Shown piece by piece: positions 23,821 to 34,190 of a DNA stretch of 64,000 nucleotides. Made by a program: the position numbers and the translations under genes. Position 1 is the stretch's first letter. Every line of letters starts with the position of its first letter. The DNA is from Mercurialis annua (lineage: Eukaryota; Streptophyta; Magnoliopsida; Malpighiales; Euphorbiaceae): NCBI RefSeq assembly GCF_937616625.2, contig NC_065570.1, forward strand, positions 71,885,665 through 71,949,664, given 5' to 3'. Under the pieces are notes generated by a model that was given only the letters and a program-made list of their open reading frames with translations, was not told the origin of the DNA and ran no database searches.

Positions 23821-24325
23821 GGCCTAATCACTCAAAAACCCCTCACCTTTAAACTTTTTTTCAATTCTACCCCGACGTTGAAAATTTGTCAATTTTACCC
23901 ACTTTTGAATTTTCCGTTTTCAATTGTACCCTAATATTTTAATTTTTGTTATTTTTTTTACTTAAATGATGAAATCATTCAATTAATTAAGTCTAAACAT
24001 GGAATTAAATTCTTTTTTATTCAAAAAAGTACAAATAAGTCCTTTATTTTTAAAAATTAAATAAAAACCATAATCAAATTAACACTAATTTAAATTCTTA
24101 ATTAATTTAACTAAATTTAAATAAATTTTAAAAATATACAATTAATATATGCGAGACATGTAGAATGTTTTAAACAAATTTCCAAACGCAAAAGACGTTA
24201 ATTTAATTTTTCAGGGTACAATTGAAACACAAAAATGAAAAATAGGGTAAAATTGACAAATTTGCAACGTCAGGGTATGATTGAAAAGGGGCTAAAAGGT
24301 CGGGGTTTTTTTAAAACATTAGGCC
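23821..24325. repeat. Mutator-like foldback MITE, GGCCTAAT termini
   Basis: 505-bp inverted repeat. Ends GGCCTAATCACTC and, reversed, GGCCTAATGTTTT; the arms share CAATTCTACCC-GACGTTG, AAATTTGTCAATTTTACCC and TTTCAATTGTACCCT. A perfect 9-bp duplication TAATTATAA lies at 23812-23820 and 24326-24334, diagnostic of a Mutator-superfamily insertion. Confidence 0.85.
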
Positions 24326-24672
24326 TAATTATAACTACTATAATATAAATAAGATAATTTTAAATAATTTATAAATAATTATATTTTTGAATAATTTCAA
24401 TGATTTCATTTACATAAAGTAATATATTAAATATAGATAACTGTATTTAAAAATATTAAAACAATTATCAACTGTGGTATAAATTAAAAATAGAGTTTAT
24501 TCTAAGTGAAGTTGAGCGGCTCAATGTGGAATATCACACTTAAAGAATAGATAGTTTATTCTAATAGGGCTCTAATACCACTTATTAGCACAACAAAAAA
24601 TAAATAAAAACAAAAGAAAAAATAATCACACAAAATTAATTTTATATAGTTTAATTAATGTAGTTTACATCG

Positions 24673-24928
24673 CCGGACAAGAAATCTTTGTGTGAACCTA
24701 TTTCGCCACGTAGGATTATGGACTATCTACTAAATGCATGACACGTGTCGTAATTAAATGCCATAACCAATCAATAAATACAACATTAATTAGTGATCTT
24801 TTAATTAGAATTAAATGCTATTTATTGATTGGTTATGGCATTTAATTACGCCACGTGTCATGCATTTAATAGATAGTCCATAATCTTACGTGGCGAACTA
24901 GGTTCACACAAGTATTCCTCTCCACGGA
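24673..24928. repeat. Near-perfect long palindrome (hairpin MITE)
   Basis: Two arms of about 110 bases pair closely, from TTGTGTGAACCTA on the left to TAGGTTCACACAAG on the right. They contain CGCCACGTAGGATTATGG, ATGCATGACACGTG and ATTGATTGGTTATGGCATT in opposite orientation. The short loop is at about 24785-24805. Arm identity is higher than in the other foldbacks of this window, so it is younger or maintained. Non-coding. Confidence 0.7.
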
Positions 24929-25309
24929 CAGGGAGAATTTTATTCTATACATATATAGTTAGTTTATAATAGGGCTACCCACTAATATTTATAATGAACC
25001 TTTTAAATGCAATTTTAAATCTTAAACTATTAAGAAATTAATCCTAATAGGAAATCAAATTGTCAAATAATAATATTCTAATCTTAATAGAAAACTAAAT
25101 CGCAAATATGGGCCATATTTTTTGACAATTCAGCATCAAAAGTTAATAATTAGAAGAAAAAAAGTATAAAAATATAATAAAAATACTAGAAATTACCAAC
25201 TGAAAATATATGTTTTGAAAAATTATGTTAATTAAAGTAACATCACACTGTCCCTTTAATATTATATAATAGACAATATAACAAAAATGGTTTTGCCATG
25301 TAATATTTG

Positions 25310-25754
25310 GGTTATTAACCAAATTGTGGTACCAGATTTTTATATTTTGTATCAAAATGATACATGTTCTTTGATTTGTATCTTTTTAATACAATAATTT
25401 CTATTATTTGTTTCAAATGATTTTTTTTATAAATTTCAGGCATTTTTAATGACGTGGCAACTGGAACAAGAGTGTTTTTTCTTTTCTTTTTCGACAATAG
25501 ATGACACATTAGATAAATTTATCCGATTGTATATAATTAAAAAAATTAATACATACTGTGATGTGTCATTTAAAGTGAAAGAAAATTAAAACCAAACTCC
25601 GGTTGCCACGTCATCAAAAGTAGCCGAAATTTAAAAAAAAAGCCTGATTTGAAAAAAATAATAGAAATTGTAGTACTAAAAAGATACAAATTAAAGACCA
25701 GGTATCGTTTTGATATAAGATACAAAATTTTGATATCGATTTGGCTAATAATAA
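25310..25754. repeat. Foldback element with GTTATTA termini
   Basis: Inverted ends GTTATTAACCAAATTG and, reversed, GTTATTATTAGCCAAATC. The arms continue through ATTTTGTATC-AAAATGATAC, CAATTTCTATTATTT and GACGTGGCAAC. About 445 bp. The frames across it are shadows of the repeat. Confidence 0.6.
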
Positions 25755-25980
25755 CGCTATTAAAAGAATCAGACTTCTGATGCCAACTGGAAGAGGAATC
25801 GGAAGACCCACAAGAGATTTGTTTTGTAGGGCAAAAGTCCTTCCATCTAAGATCCAAAATAAGCTTTTGAGGCACTAACATTCTTTTGTCTACCAAGGCA
25901 CGGCCGCTATGGCCTTTCTTTTGATCCATGTTTCTTCTAATTTTACAAAGCTTGCGCACTCTTTATCTTCTCACCTATCT

Positions 25981-26629
25981 TTTTTTTTTTCACAAAGTTA
26001 GAATATATTAATGAAGATGTAAATACAAACAATGAAAGTCATATCATAAGGATCTCAATATGATCTTTCAAATTTGAACAACCAACTACTAAACAACAAT
26101 CCAAGATAAGCAAAAAATAATCGAAAATAAAGATAAATCTATGACATGAATCCCGATAAATTTAACACAACAAAGAACTATGTTCCCGTTGGACGGGGTA
26201 CTTAGATCATCCTTTTTCCGATTTGACAAGAAATCCGCTCTATCCGACGAAACTTAGCATTTTTGATTCATCTTCAAGAATATTCTAAAGAGATAGATTT
26301 AAAAACCTCCCCAATGTTTAGATTTACAAGAACTTGGATCTAAAGTTCGAACAAACACTAAATAGTCTTAAACGATCTACAACATCGGATCAAAGAGGTA
26401 AGAAAACAAACCATAACAATTTATTTCATAAGATAAAATTTCAAACCATAAAAAACATCTTAAAAAAAGTCTTATTCAATCAACAAAGAGTAGATCTATA
26501 CTAAATAAAACTATGGGCGGAGAGAAGATGATTTTCCGGTGACCGGAAAAATCATCTTCTCCCACCCTCACCAAGAACAAGATGAAGAAGATGAACTTTG
26601 TTTAGAGAGAAGGGGGAGCAAATTTTGTT
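25981..26629 (-). mobile_element. Non-LTR retroposed insertion (truncated LINE or retrocopy)
   Basis: A poly-T run at 25981-25991 (poly-A on the minus strand) marks the 3' end. A perfect 13-bp target duplication TTCTCACCTATCT lies at 25968-25980 and 26630-26642. 649 bp between them. Near the minus-strand 5' end is a strong hairpin (26525-26562, arms GAAGATGATTTTCCGG and complement). No long frame or reverse-transcriptase motif is visible, so the source is unknown: a 5'-truncated LINE, a non-autonomous relative, or a retrocopied transcript. Confidence 0.7.
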
Positions 26630-26678
26630 TTCTCACCTATCTCCTATATATACTTCATATTCACAATCTCCCATCTAA

Positions 26679-26790
26679 TTTTTCTTTTTTTGATAATTTA
26701 AAAAGGGGAGAGCGCTTGTGGGAGAAAACGAACCCACGACCTAGCAGTTTGTTACTTAGCGTTTATACCATTTGAGCTATAGCTCATGGT
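26679..26790 (-). mobile_element. tRNA-derived SINE
   Basis: Minus strand. A box A-like TAGCTCAAATGG and a box B-like GGTTCGTTTTC are spaced as in a Pol III promoter, followed by a CTCTCCCC stretch and an A/T-rich tail. Flanked by a perfect 13-bp duplication ATCTCCCATCTAA (26666-26678 and 26791-26803). The whole copy is only 112 bp. Confidence 0.75.
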
Positions 26791-26803
26791 ATCTCCCATC
26801 TAA

Positions 26804-27653
26804 ATTTTAAAATATATAGAAAAATACATATTTATGTATTAAATTATACATTATATATACATCGAGCATGTATGATCATGGAGGGCGATAAATTCTCTCA
26901 GATCTATTTTTTTTATATGGCTTCATATTCAATGTTCAGATTTATCATAATCTATTAGTTAATATGTTAATTAGTTAACCACATCCCAAAACACAAGAAA
27001 AAAATTAATATTAAAAATAAATAAATTATCTATCTATTTTATCAAGCAATACATGGACTAACTCCCGATATAACAATTAAAGCAAAATGTGTAGGAGGAT
27101 CAACTCATCAAGCTTTCTTGAAATAGGACATATATATACAAGAACACACACTTGTATTTCATTGGTCATCGAAGGGCATCTTAAAAATGTCCGGGCCAAA
27201 ATAAATTCCCAAATTAGAAAATGGTGCTAAAGTAAGCGGTAATTCCGTACAAAAAAAAAGACACTCATAGAATGGCATAAATTTATTTATTTATTGCACT
27301 TCGTTAATCAACAAACACAATTTAAAAGACACATAGACTTATAGAGCCATGAATCTCATTCGGAAAAGAAAACGAATTTGAAACCTCCTATTACATTTAA
27401 AATTGCTATAAATAACTGAATATACTATACTATTTAAAACCCCAAAACAAACTAATTTACTGTAATTTTATTGTTGATGCTTGTTTTATACGAAAAACAT
27501 AATAATGGAAAATCTTAAACTTGCCCTAACTCATGAAGATCTAAGGTGAAGAGACAAGAGAGAGTCCATTTTCAAAATTAGGTGAATCTATCTTAAAGGA
27601 AAATACAAAACTCTTTTAAAATTAATCAACCAACCACAAAAAAGAAACAAGTA
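26804..27653. other. Intergenic, no gene recognised
   Basis: AT-rich sequence without a domain-bearing frame, splice-supported exon or clear repeat boundary. Confidence 0.4.
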
Positions 27654-27662
27654 TAAATAAAA

Positions 27663-28034
27663 GGCTTATCCCCTTAAAATCCCCCCACCTTTTACCCCCA
27701 ATTCATTTGCACCCTCACGTTGTAAAACCACCAAATATACCCAAATTACGACCTTTTACTTTCAATTGCACCCTCAAGCATTAAATTGACCTCTTTTCAC
27801 TTAAAAAATATTCAAATCAATACTTTAAATTCTAGCATATATTTTAAAATAGGACTTAATATTTTATTTAAAACAAAAATAAACCTATTTTTTCAAGTGA
27901 AAAGAGATCAATTTAATGCTTGAGGGTGTAATTGAAAGTGAAAGGTCGTAATTTGGGTATATTTGGTGGTTTTGCAACGTGAGGGTGCAAACGAATTGGG
28001 GGTAAAAGGTGAGGGGTTTTTAAAGGGATAAGCC
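27663..28034. repeat. Mutator-like foldback MITE, GGCTTATCCC termini
   Basis: 372 bp. Nearly perfect arms of about 150 bases (ends GGCTTATCCCCTTAAAA and, reversed, GGCTTATCCCTTTAAAA; inner CAATTGCACCCTCAAGCATT). A perfect 9-bp duplication TAAATAAAA lies at 27654-27662 and 28035-28043. High arm identity suggests recent activity. Confidence 0.88.
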
Positions 28035-28043
28035 TAAATAAAA

Positions 28044-31000
28044 CATCTTACGTAGTATAGTTTCTTATATGAGTTAGTATCCATAATCTTTTAATCCTAG
28101 CCACAAACCTATAGTAGGAAATACTGTCACATGTCACAAAAAATACGTAGTTTCTAAACTTAAGAAGATTATGGTGCATGACGTATGGTCCCAATCGTAT
28201 AGAGTGGGTGTACAGTGAGCTTAGAGTGGGGCCTCACTGGGGCTGCATGTGAGCGACATGATGAGAAGAATAGAGTGAAGTAGTAGAGAAATAGGTAGGT
28301 TTCTCTTTAAGCATATAATTGGTGGATTGGCCGTTAAATGGACATATTGTCTCATGAAAGGTTACAGGACTCCGTGTCACGTGCCTACTACTCGCACTTT
28401 TCAAACCCTAAAGATGGAGAAGAAGAAGAAGAAGAAGACTGCTTGTCGTTCATATGGATCAGATTAAACCCTATAACATCCGACCAATCCAAAAGCCCAG
28501 TTATTGGCCAACTATTAGTTGACTCTGTTTTTGGTAGAAATTGAAGACCAATGCCTATGGATTTAGGAGCAGAAGTTACTGTATAATCTCCGCGGAAGAT
28601 ATCTGTATATCCGACTTGAGTGAAAATTAATCTAAATGTGGAAGAGTTAAAAAATCGTTCTATAGTTGGAACTCATGAAAAGCACTTCATATACGTATAA
28701 AACAGTGAATTTTTCATTCATATATGTTAAGATGCTACGAAGATTTGTAAATAAATATTTACTAATTTTTTAGATCGAATTTATGATGGACTATTTCTTG
28801 TATTAGTGAATTTTATAATTCAAGAGTATTAAAGTTTATTTTCTCATAGAAGTTCATTAAATGTTCGATTAGATATAAAAAAGAAATTCGGATTAGGATT
28901 GTATAGTATCTCATCTGACCGAATTCATCGACTGAATCAAATCTTATAAATTGAAATAAAAACTTCAAATGTAATATAATTTCATTTCGATTTTGAGTGT
29001 AGAAAATTTACTTTAACCATATATATTAAATATAAATTGTGTGATTTTATGTCTTCTATCGATAAAACTATGCATATTTTATAAAGGTCGTGGTTCCGAA
29101 TTATGGCACCTCATTTATTTATTTATTTTGTATTATTTGTGATCAATCGGCTGTATAGCCAAAATGGCAAAATAGCCCGAAAAATTAAAATAGGAGGCAG
29201 TTTGGTGATTAAACTTACCGATGCTGACCCCAATTTGGATATATCCGAAAAGTTGAGGAAAATAAAAGGAAGGGATTAAAATGTGCAGGTTAAACTGTAT
29301 ACTTTTTCAGAAGTACCAGGCACTTCTCTGAAAAATAGGCTTTAGATTAGATAAGAGGTCACTTTAATAAGGTTATAACTGGAGTTGAATAAGGCGGTCG
29401 GTTCATAGAATGTACTTTCACATTTAAACTTTAGCCCAGGCCCACCTCAACACCCATCATAAAGTTAACCAAATAAATACACTTCTTATGATACAAAACA
29501 GTAATTTGGGGTAGGGGTCTCAAAATGTTTTCTAGTTTTTACTATGTCATTTTTGGGACACCTTAGTCACCAAGCCCACATTAATCAAAGGCCACCTTCT
29601 AGACAAAAATATACGGATTTTTTTAAAAAAAATATCCATAAAATAATAAAATATTATAAAAAATACGGTTTGATCAAAATTATTATAAAAATATTTTTTT
29701 AAAAAATAGCTTTCATTTGCAAAAATATTTTTTTTTTAAAAATCATAATTTATATTTACTAACAATTTACTAAAATATAAGTTTATTATTAATTTGCTAA
29801 TGCTTTATTTTTAAAATTATAAAATATTAAAGTAATTTATTGCTAAGTTTACTATCAGCATTATAAAACATGTATTAAATTCGTTTCAACGTTTTTATTT
29901 TTGTTTTACTATAAAACAAGCTAATTATCGGTTTACTTTTAATTTACTAAAAAACAAGTCTACTGGTAGTTTACTATTAGATTTATAAAAGTTAAAGTTA
30001 ACTATTTTACTTAATTCATTACATGTTTATTCTAAGTTTATTTCGACATAATTTACTATTACATATACACTATCGGCTTACCTTGTAAATATGAACTAAT
30101 GTGTCACTTAGATTTTTTATTAAACACATGCTCATTATCTTAGACTTCAAAACATTAAAAGCATGGAAACATTAAAACCCATATTTATTCGCAATTAGAA
30201 AGAAATAGTAAGTCATAACCTAAAAAAAATCGTTAATTATACAACTCAAGAAATAGGACAAACATGACTGTCTTTGTCAGCGTCATCTCGTCTCTGTCGT
30301 CTTTGTCGATGGATAAGAAATTATATAATTCAAGAAAATATGAGAAAAATGCATCACCGTATTACAGAAAGAAGGAATAGTAAAAAAAAAAGGTTAAAAG
30401 AAGAAATTTGAGCTCCAGTCAACTTTTACCGAAAATTTGCGCCAGGACCGCGGCCGCATCGTAAAATTGAGAATAATTAGTCGCTTTATCGTGCCTTGCC
30501 TAATTTCATCATGTAAAAGCTATAAAATATGAATATAAATCTCTATAGAGCCATATCCTTCTATCTGGAGGAGATAACTTGTTATTTTTTGATGAATTCA
30601 CACAGTCTATTGGACTTCGATAAAAAAAATTAATTATTACAAAACATTTCGCTTTTTCTTTTTTTGATTTACAGTTCAACTCTTAAAACTGTTAATTTTA
30701 ATTAATATTTCAATCTTACGTTGAATGATAGTCACTTGTTCGAATTAAAGTGGAAAAATAATAATCAAATATGCCTTTCATATTAATTCATATTGTTCCA
30801 ATTTTCTTTTTCAACATCGAAAATTTCAAACGTAAAGTTATATAAAGAGTTTATTTGAACATTTTTCTTCTCTAATTTAAATAAATGGCTACTGATACCA
30901 ACTGCATATTTTTCAAACCCCAAGCTAGCTATAAATTGCCCATTTATTGATGATTTTTTTTTGTCAGAAGATGGTTTCATCTATGATAGCTCGCTGAATT

Positions 31001-31612
31001 AATGAATCCTCCAAGATGGATCTCATCTCGCCAGAAGATGAGTTCTCCTGACACCAAATGTATGTCCACAAATGAGATCCTCTATGTTTGATCTGACCTT
31101 GTTTAAACAATCTAACAAGCGCAATATATGCCAATATCCTCATCATGCACAAATCTCAAAAGATGTGGTTATACACCCACAGGAGATCGTGAGACTAAAC
31201 CACGATAAAAGCAATATTCTAGGTTCCAAGGGCTTATAAATACCACACTCCCGGTTTTGAAAAGGTATTCATTTTTCAAGTTTTAAATACTCCATATATT
31301 CGTTACCTACCAAAGAAACTTTACTAATTTAAGCATCATAATGACTTTCAGGTTTTACAGCCTGAAACCCTTAAAGCTTTTCTATTCTCTATGCATGAAG
31401 ATCACGAATAAGCAATCTTATATAGTTTTCTACTTGTATCAGCTACAATTAAAATTTAAAAAGAAATGGGCTAAAATTAAAGATTTTAAAAATTTAGACT
31501 ATAAAAAAACTAGACTTCTTTTAAATGATTAAGCCTAAAAAAGAAATTTCAACTCAATAAAATCAGTAATAATAGACTTCTTTTTTGCTACCATCTCCAT
31601 AATAACTTCATA
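28044..31612. other. Intergenic, no gene recognised
   Basis: Includes a GAA microsatellite at about 28413-28438, which creates the acidic run in the otherwise unsupported frame 28338-28544; a small hairpin at about 29305-29335 (CAGAAGT / ACTTCTCTG); and long T/A runs at 29600-30100. The minus-strand frame 30964-31152 and its surroundings are less AT-rich and may be an old retroelement piece, but I recognise no domain. Confidence 0.4.
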
Positions 31613-31886
31613 TGGATCATTTATATCTCTAAGGTTTGTCTGTAGGATCAAATGAGCCCCTAACATATAGAAAAGTTCAAATATGCCCCAAACGTCGTAA
31701 AAGGTGAACAACCATGCCCTGATTTGGACTCATAAATGAGACGTTGGGGGCCTGGTTATCAAAACTTGGAGGTATGGTTGTTCACACTTTTAAGACGTCA
31801 GGCGCATATTTGAACTTTTTCGGACGTTGAAGATTTATTTGATCCTCGAGTTAAATTTTAAGGACATAAATGATCCTTTTTTCCTT
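31613..31886. repeat. Foldback MITE, 'GGGTCATTTATGCCC' family, second copy
   Basis: Arms contain GGATCATTTAT, AGGATCAAATGAG, AAAGTTCAAATATGCCCC and GTGAACAACCATGCC with their complements on the right. The left tip appears eroded relative to the 39414 copy. No convincing target duplication. Confidence 0.65.
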
Positions 31887-32456
31887 TTACTTAATAATAC
31901 CACTTGTGATATAAATGAATGAGTGAGAATTACCTTAATCAGGCTTAACGTAATGAGACCGTCCCACGCACTGACAATGGCAGAGTATTGTGTTGAGCTA
32001 AGGCCCAATTTCCCAACACTAGCACATATCACATACCCAAAGTCCAAATGGGTAATTGTTAGGGCTCAATAAGCGAACCACAGTAACAAAAATGTAGTCA
32101 AGCTGAGACAATGATTTGACATATAACTTCGCGGCTCAACAACGTTAATATCTTCAAACACTGCTATCACTAGTCTTAGCCTGTTTGGCTAAAAAAGCAA
32201 CACTAGTTTTCGTGCTTGCACTAAGCAAACTGCTGGGTCTTACGATCATTCGTAGCTCATTATTTATGTGTTTTTCCTTCTACAAATCAGCAACATGGCT
32301 TCTTTCATTTTAAGTCATGTTTTGGTTTGTGTGTGATATAATACACAAAATGAAATAGGTAATTTTAAGAAATAAAATTATTATTTTTACTTTTGAAAAA
32401 GTTAGTCATTTTACAGAAATAAAATTCATTAAATTATTGTTACTCCATTTATTTAA

Positions 32457-33084
32457 GGCTTAATTCCTTAAAAAACCCCCACCTTACACTTTTTTTTCGT
32501 TTATACCCTCACCTTGTAAAAACACCATTTGTACCCAATTTTGGATTTTTATGTTTCATCTCTACCCAAAAGCATTAAATTATACTTTTTTCATTTGGAA
32601 AAGAGTTTAAAACATACTTTTTTCTATTTTAAAATATACAAATAAATCCTTAAACTTAAAAAATAATCAAATACATCTAAATAATTAATTAATTAATTAA
32701 TTTTTTTAATTTGATAAAATAATAAAAAATTAAAAAAAAATTATTATTTTTAATTTTTTTTGTCGGAAATATTTTCAAAAAATTAAAAAAAATAAAAAAA
32801 ATTCGAAATATTTTTTAAAAAAATTAAAAAAAACTATTATGATTTTTAATTTTTTGAAAAAGATGGTATTTTTGTACTATTAATAACATTAATATCTAAT
32901 TTGTATATAAGTTAAAAATAAAGGATTGTTTTAAACTTTTTTTCAAATGAAAAGAGTACAATTTAATGCTTTTGGGTAGAGATGAAACATAAAAACTCAA
33001 AATTGGGTACAAATTGTGTTTTTACTAGGTCAGGGTATAAACGAAAAAAAAATATAAGGTGGGGTTTTTTTAAGAAATTAAGCC
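32457..33084. repeat. Mutator-like foldback MITE, GGCTTAATTCC termini
   Basis: 628 bp. Arms begin GGCTTAATTCCTTAAAAAAC and, reversed, GGCTTAATTTCTTAAAAAAAC, with inner TCTACCCAAAAGCATTAAAT. A perfect 9-bp duplication TTTATTTAA lies at 32448-32456 and 33085-33093. The centre is A/T homopolymeric. Confidence 0.85.
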
Positions 33085-33093
33085 TTTATTTAA

Positions 33094-33719
33094 ATATCAA
33101 CAAAAACATTGAATACTTCTATGGAATACTTATTGTCCTCTTTAGTTTTAGTACTTTTAAAAAAGTACACCTGGTATGTTTGACCAAAAATCAATAATTA
33201 ATTAGGTTAAAGAAACGATAATACATTTCAACCACATTAGACCATAAAAATACATGAAAAACTAAAAAAATAATGAAATAGCTGAACTGTAAAAATTAAA
33301 TTAATGACGAAAAAAGTTAGAATTTGAACTATTTATTTAGTTACTCATTTATTTGCTAATTACCATGTTACATAAATAATAGAATAGATATAATATCAAT
33401 AAAGATTCATTTTGCTCCAATTTGATCAAAAAAATTAAAATTTTATTATAATAAACAATGTTTCCAATTTTAGATTACTTTACTCTTTTTATCGTCCAAA
33501 TTGACAGTAGATTAAGATGTAACTCACCAAAAATTGACAAACTGTGAATTCTTTTTATCTAAAATTACAAACTTAGATTTTTTTGAGATTTTATCGCAAG
33601 TTAGAAGGATGAAGTGAATATTTGTTGTTACAGTCTTACAGACATATAAATAAAATCCGTAATATAGCTAACGTAAAAGAAACAAAAGAAGTTTAATCAG
33701 TAGAATTTTGGGAGCCAAA
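33094..33719. other. Distal AP3 upstream region, no feature recognised
   Basis: AT-rich sequence between a foldback MITE and the AP3-promoter MITE. No frame or repeat of note. Confidence 0.4.
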
Positions 33720-33878
33720 TAGGTAGCACGGACACGGATACGGGGAAACGGGACACTTGGACACGGCGAAACGGTATAATTTTAAAGTTTCCTATGTATA
33801 AAATGAAGTTTCGTGTCCGATGTCCGAAACGTTTCCGAAACGGGAAACGTCGATTGAATGAAGTGTCCGTGCTACCTA
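33720..33878. mobile_element. Short MITE in the AP3 promoter
   Basis: Perfect 16-bp terminal inverted repeats TAGGTAGCACGGACAC enclose 159 bp with further inner repeats (CGGGAAACG, CGAAACG and complements). GCCAAA occurs just outside both ends, a possible target duplication. It ends about 310 bases before the AP3 start codon. The 'cacggacacgg' core is a recurrent plant repeat by recollection. Confidence 0.65.
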
Positions 33879-34033
33879 GGCCAAACATGCTTCATTATCC
33901 TCATATATTTATCCGTTTCCGTCCAAACAAAACCCTAGTCCCATTACATCAATCAACCACAAAAAATAATCATAAAACGGGAAACGGAGTATTTCATTAA
34001 CTGACAGTAACTTTCACCTACATGTAAGTAAAA

Positions 34034-34112
34034 CCTATTTGGTTTCTTATGCTAAAACTTATCATTCCATTCAAAACCTTTCGCCATTTTTTCTTATCCC
34101 TTCCATTTTCGG
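34034..34112. promoter_or_regulatory. Imperfect CArG-like sites upstream of AP3
   Basis: CCTATTTGG at 34034-34042 (one W short of the consensus CC-W6-GG) and CCATTTTCGG at 34103-34112 (one non-W base). AP3 promoters are bound by MADS dimers at several CArG boxes, and both sites lie within 160 bases of the start codon. Whether they are promoter or 5' UTR is not known. Confidence 0.35.
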
Positions 34113-34190
34113 CAAAGATGGTCCTGTTTTATTCAGAGATCTAGAATTCAAAAGGGGGAGGAGTTTTCAAAAACTAAAAAAATTAGGGTT

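Noticed and set aside
28338..28544. Small protein with a poly-Glu run
   Set aside because: The acidic run is produced by a GAA microsatellite, and no homology or supporting gene structure is visible.
30964..31152. 62-codon minus-strand frame, considered as a retroelement gag piece
   Set aside because: No zinc knuckle, protease or RT motif could be seen.
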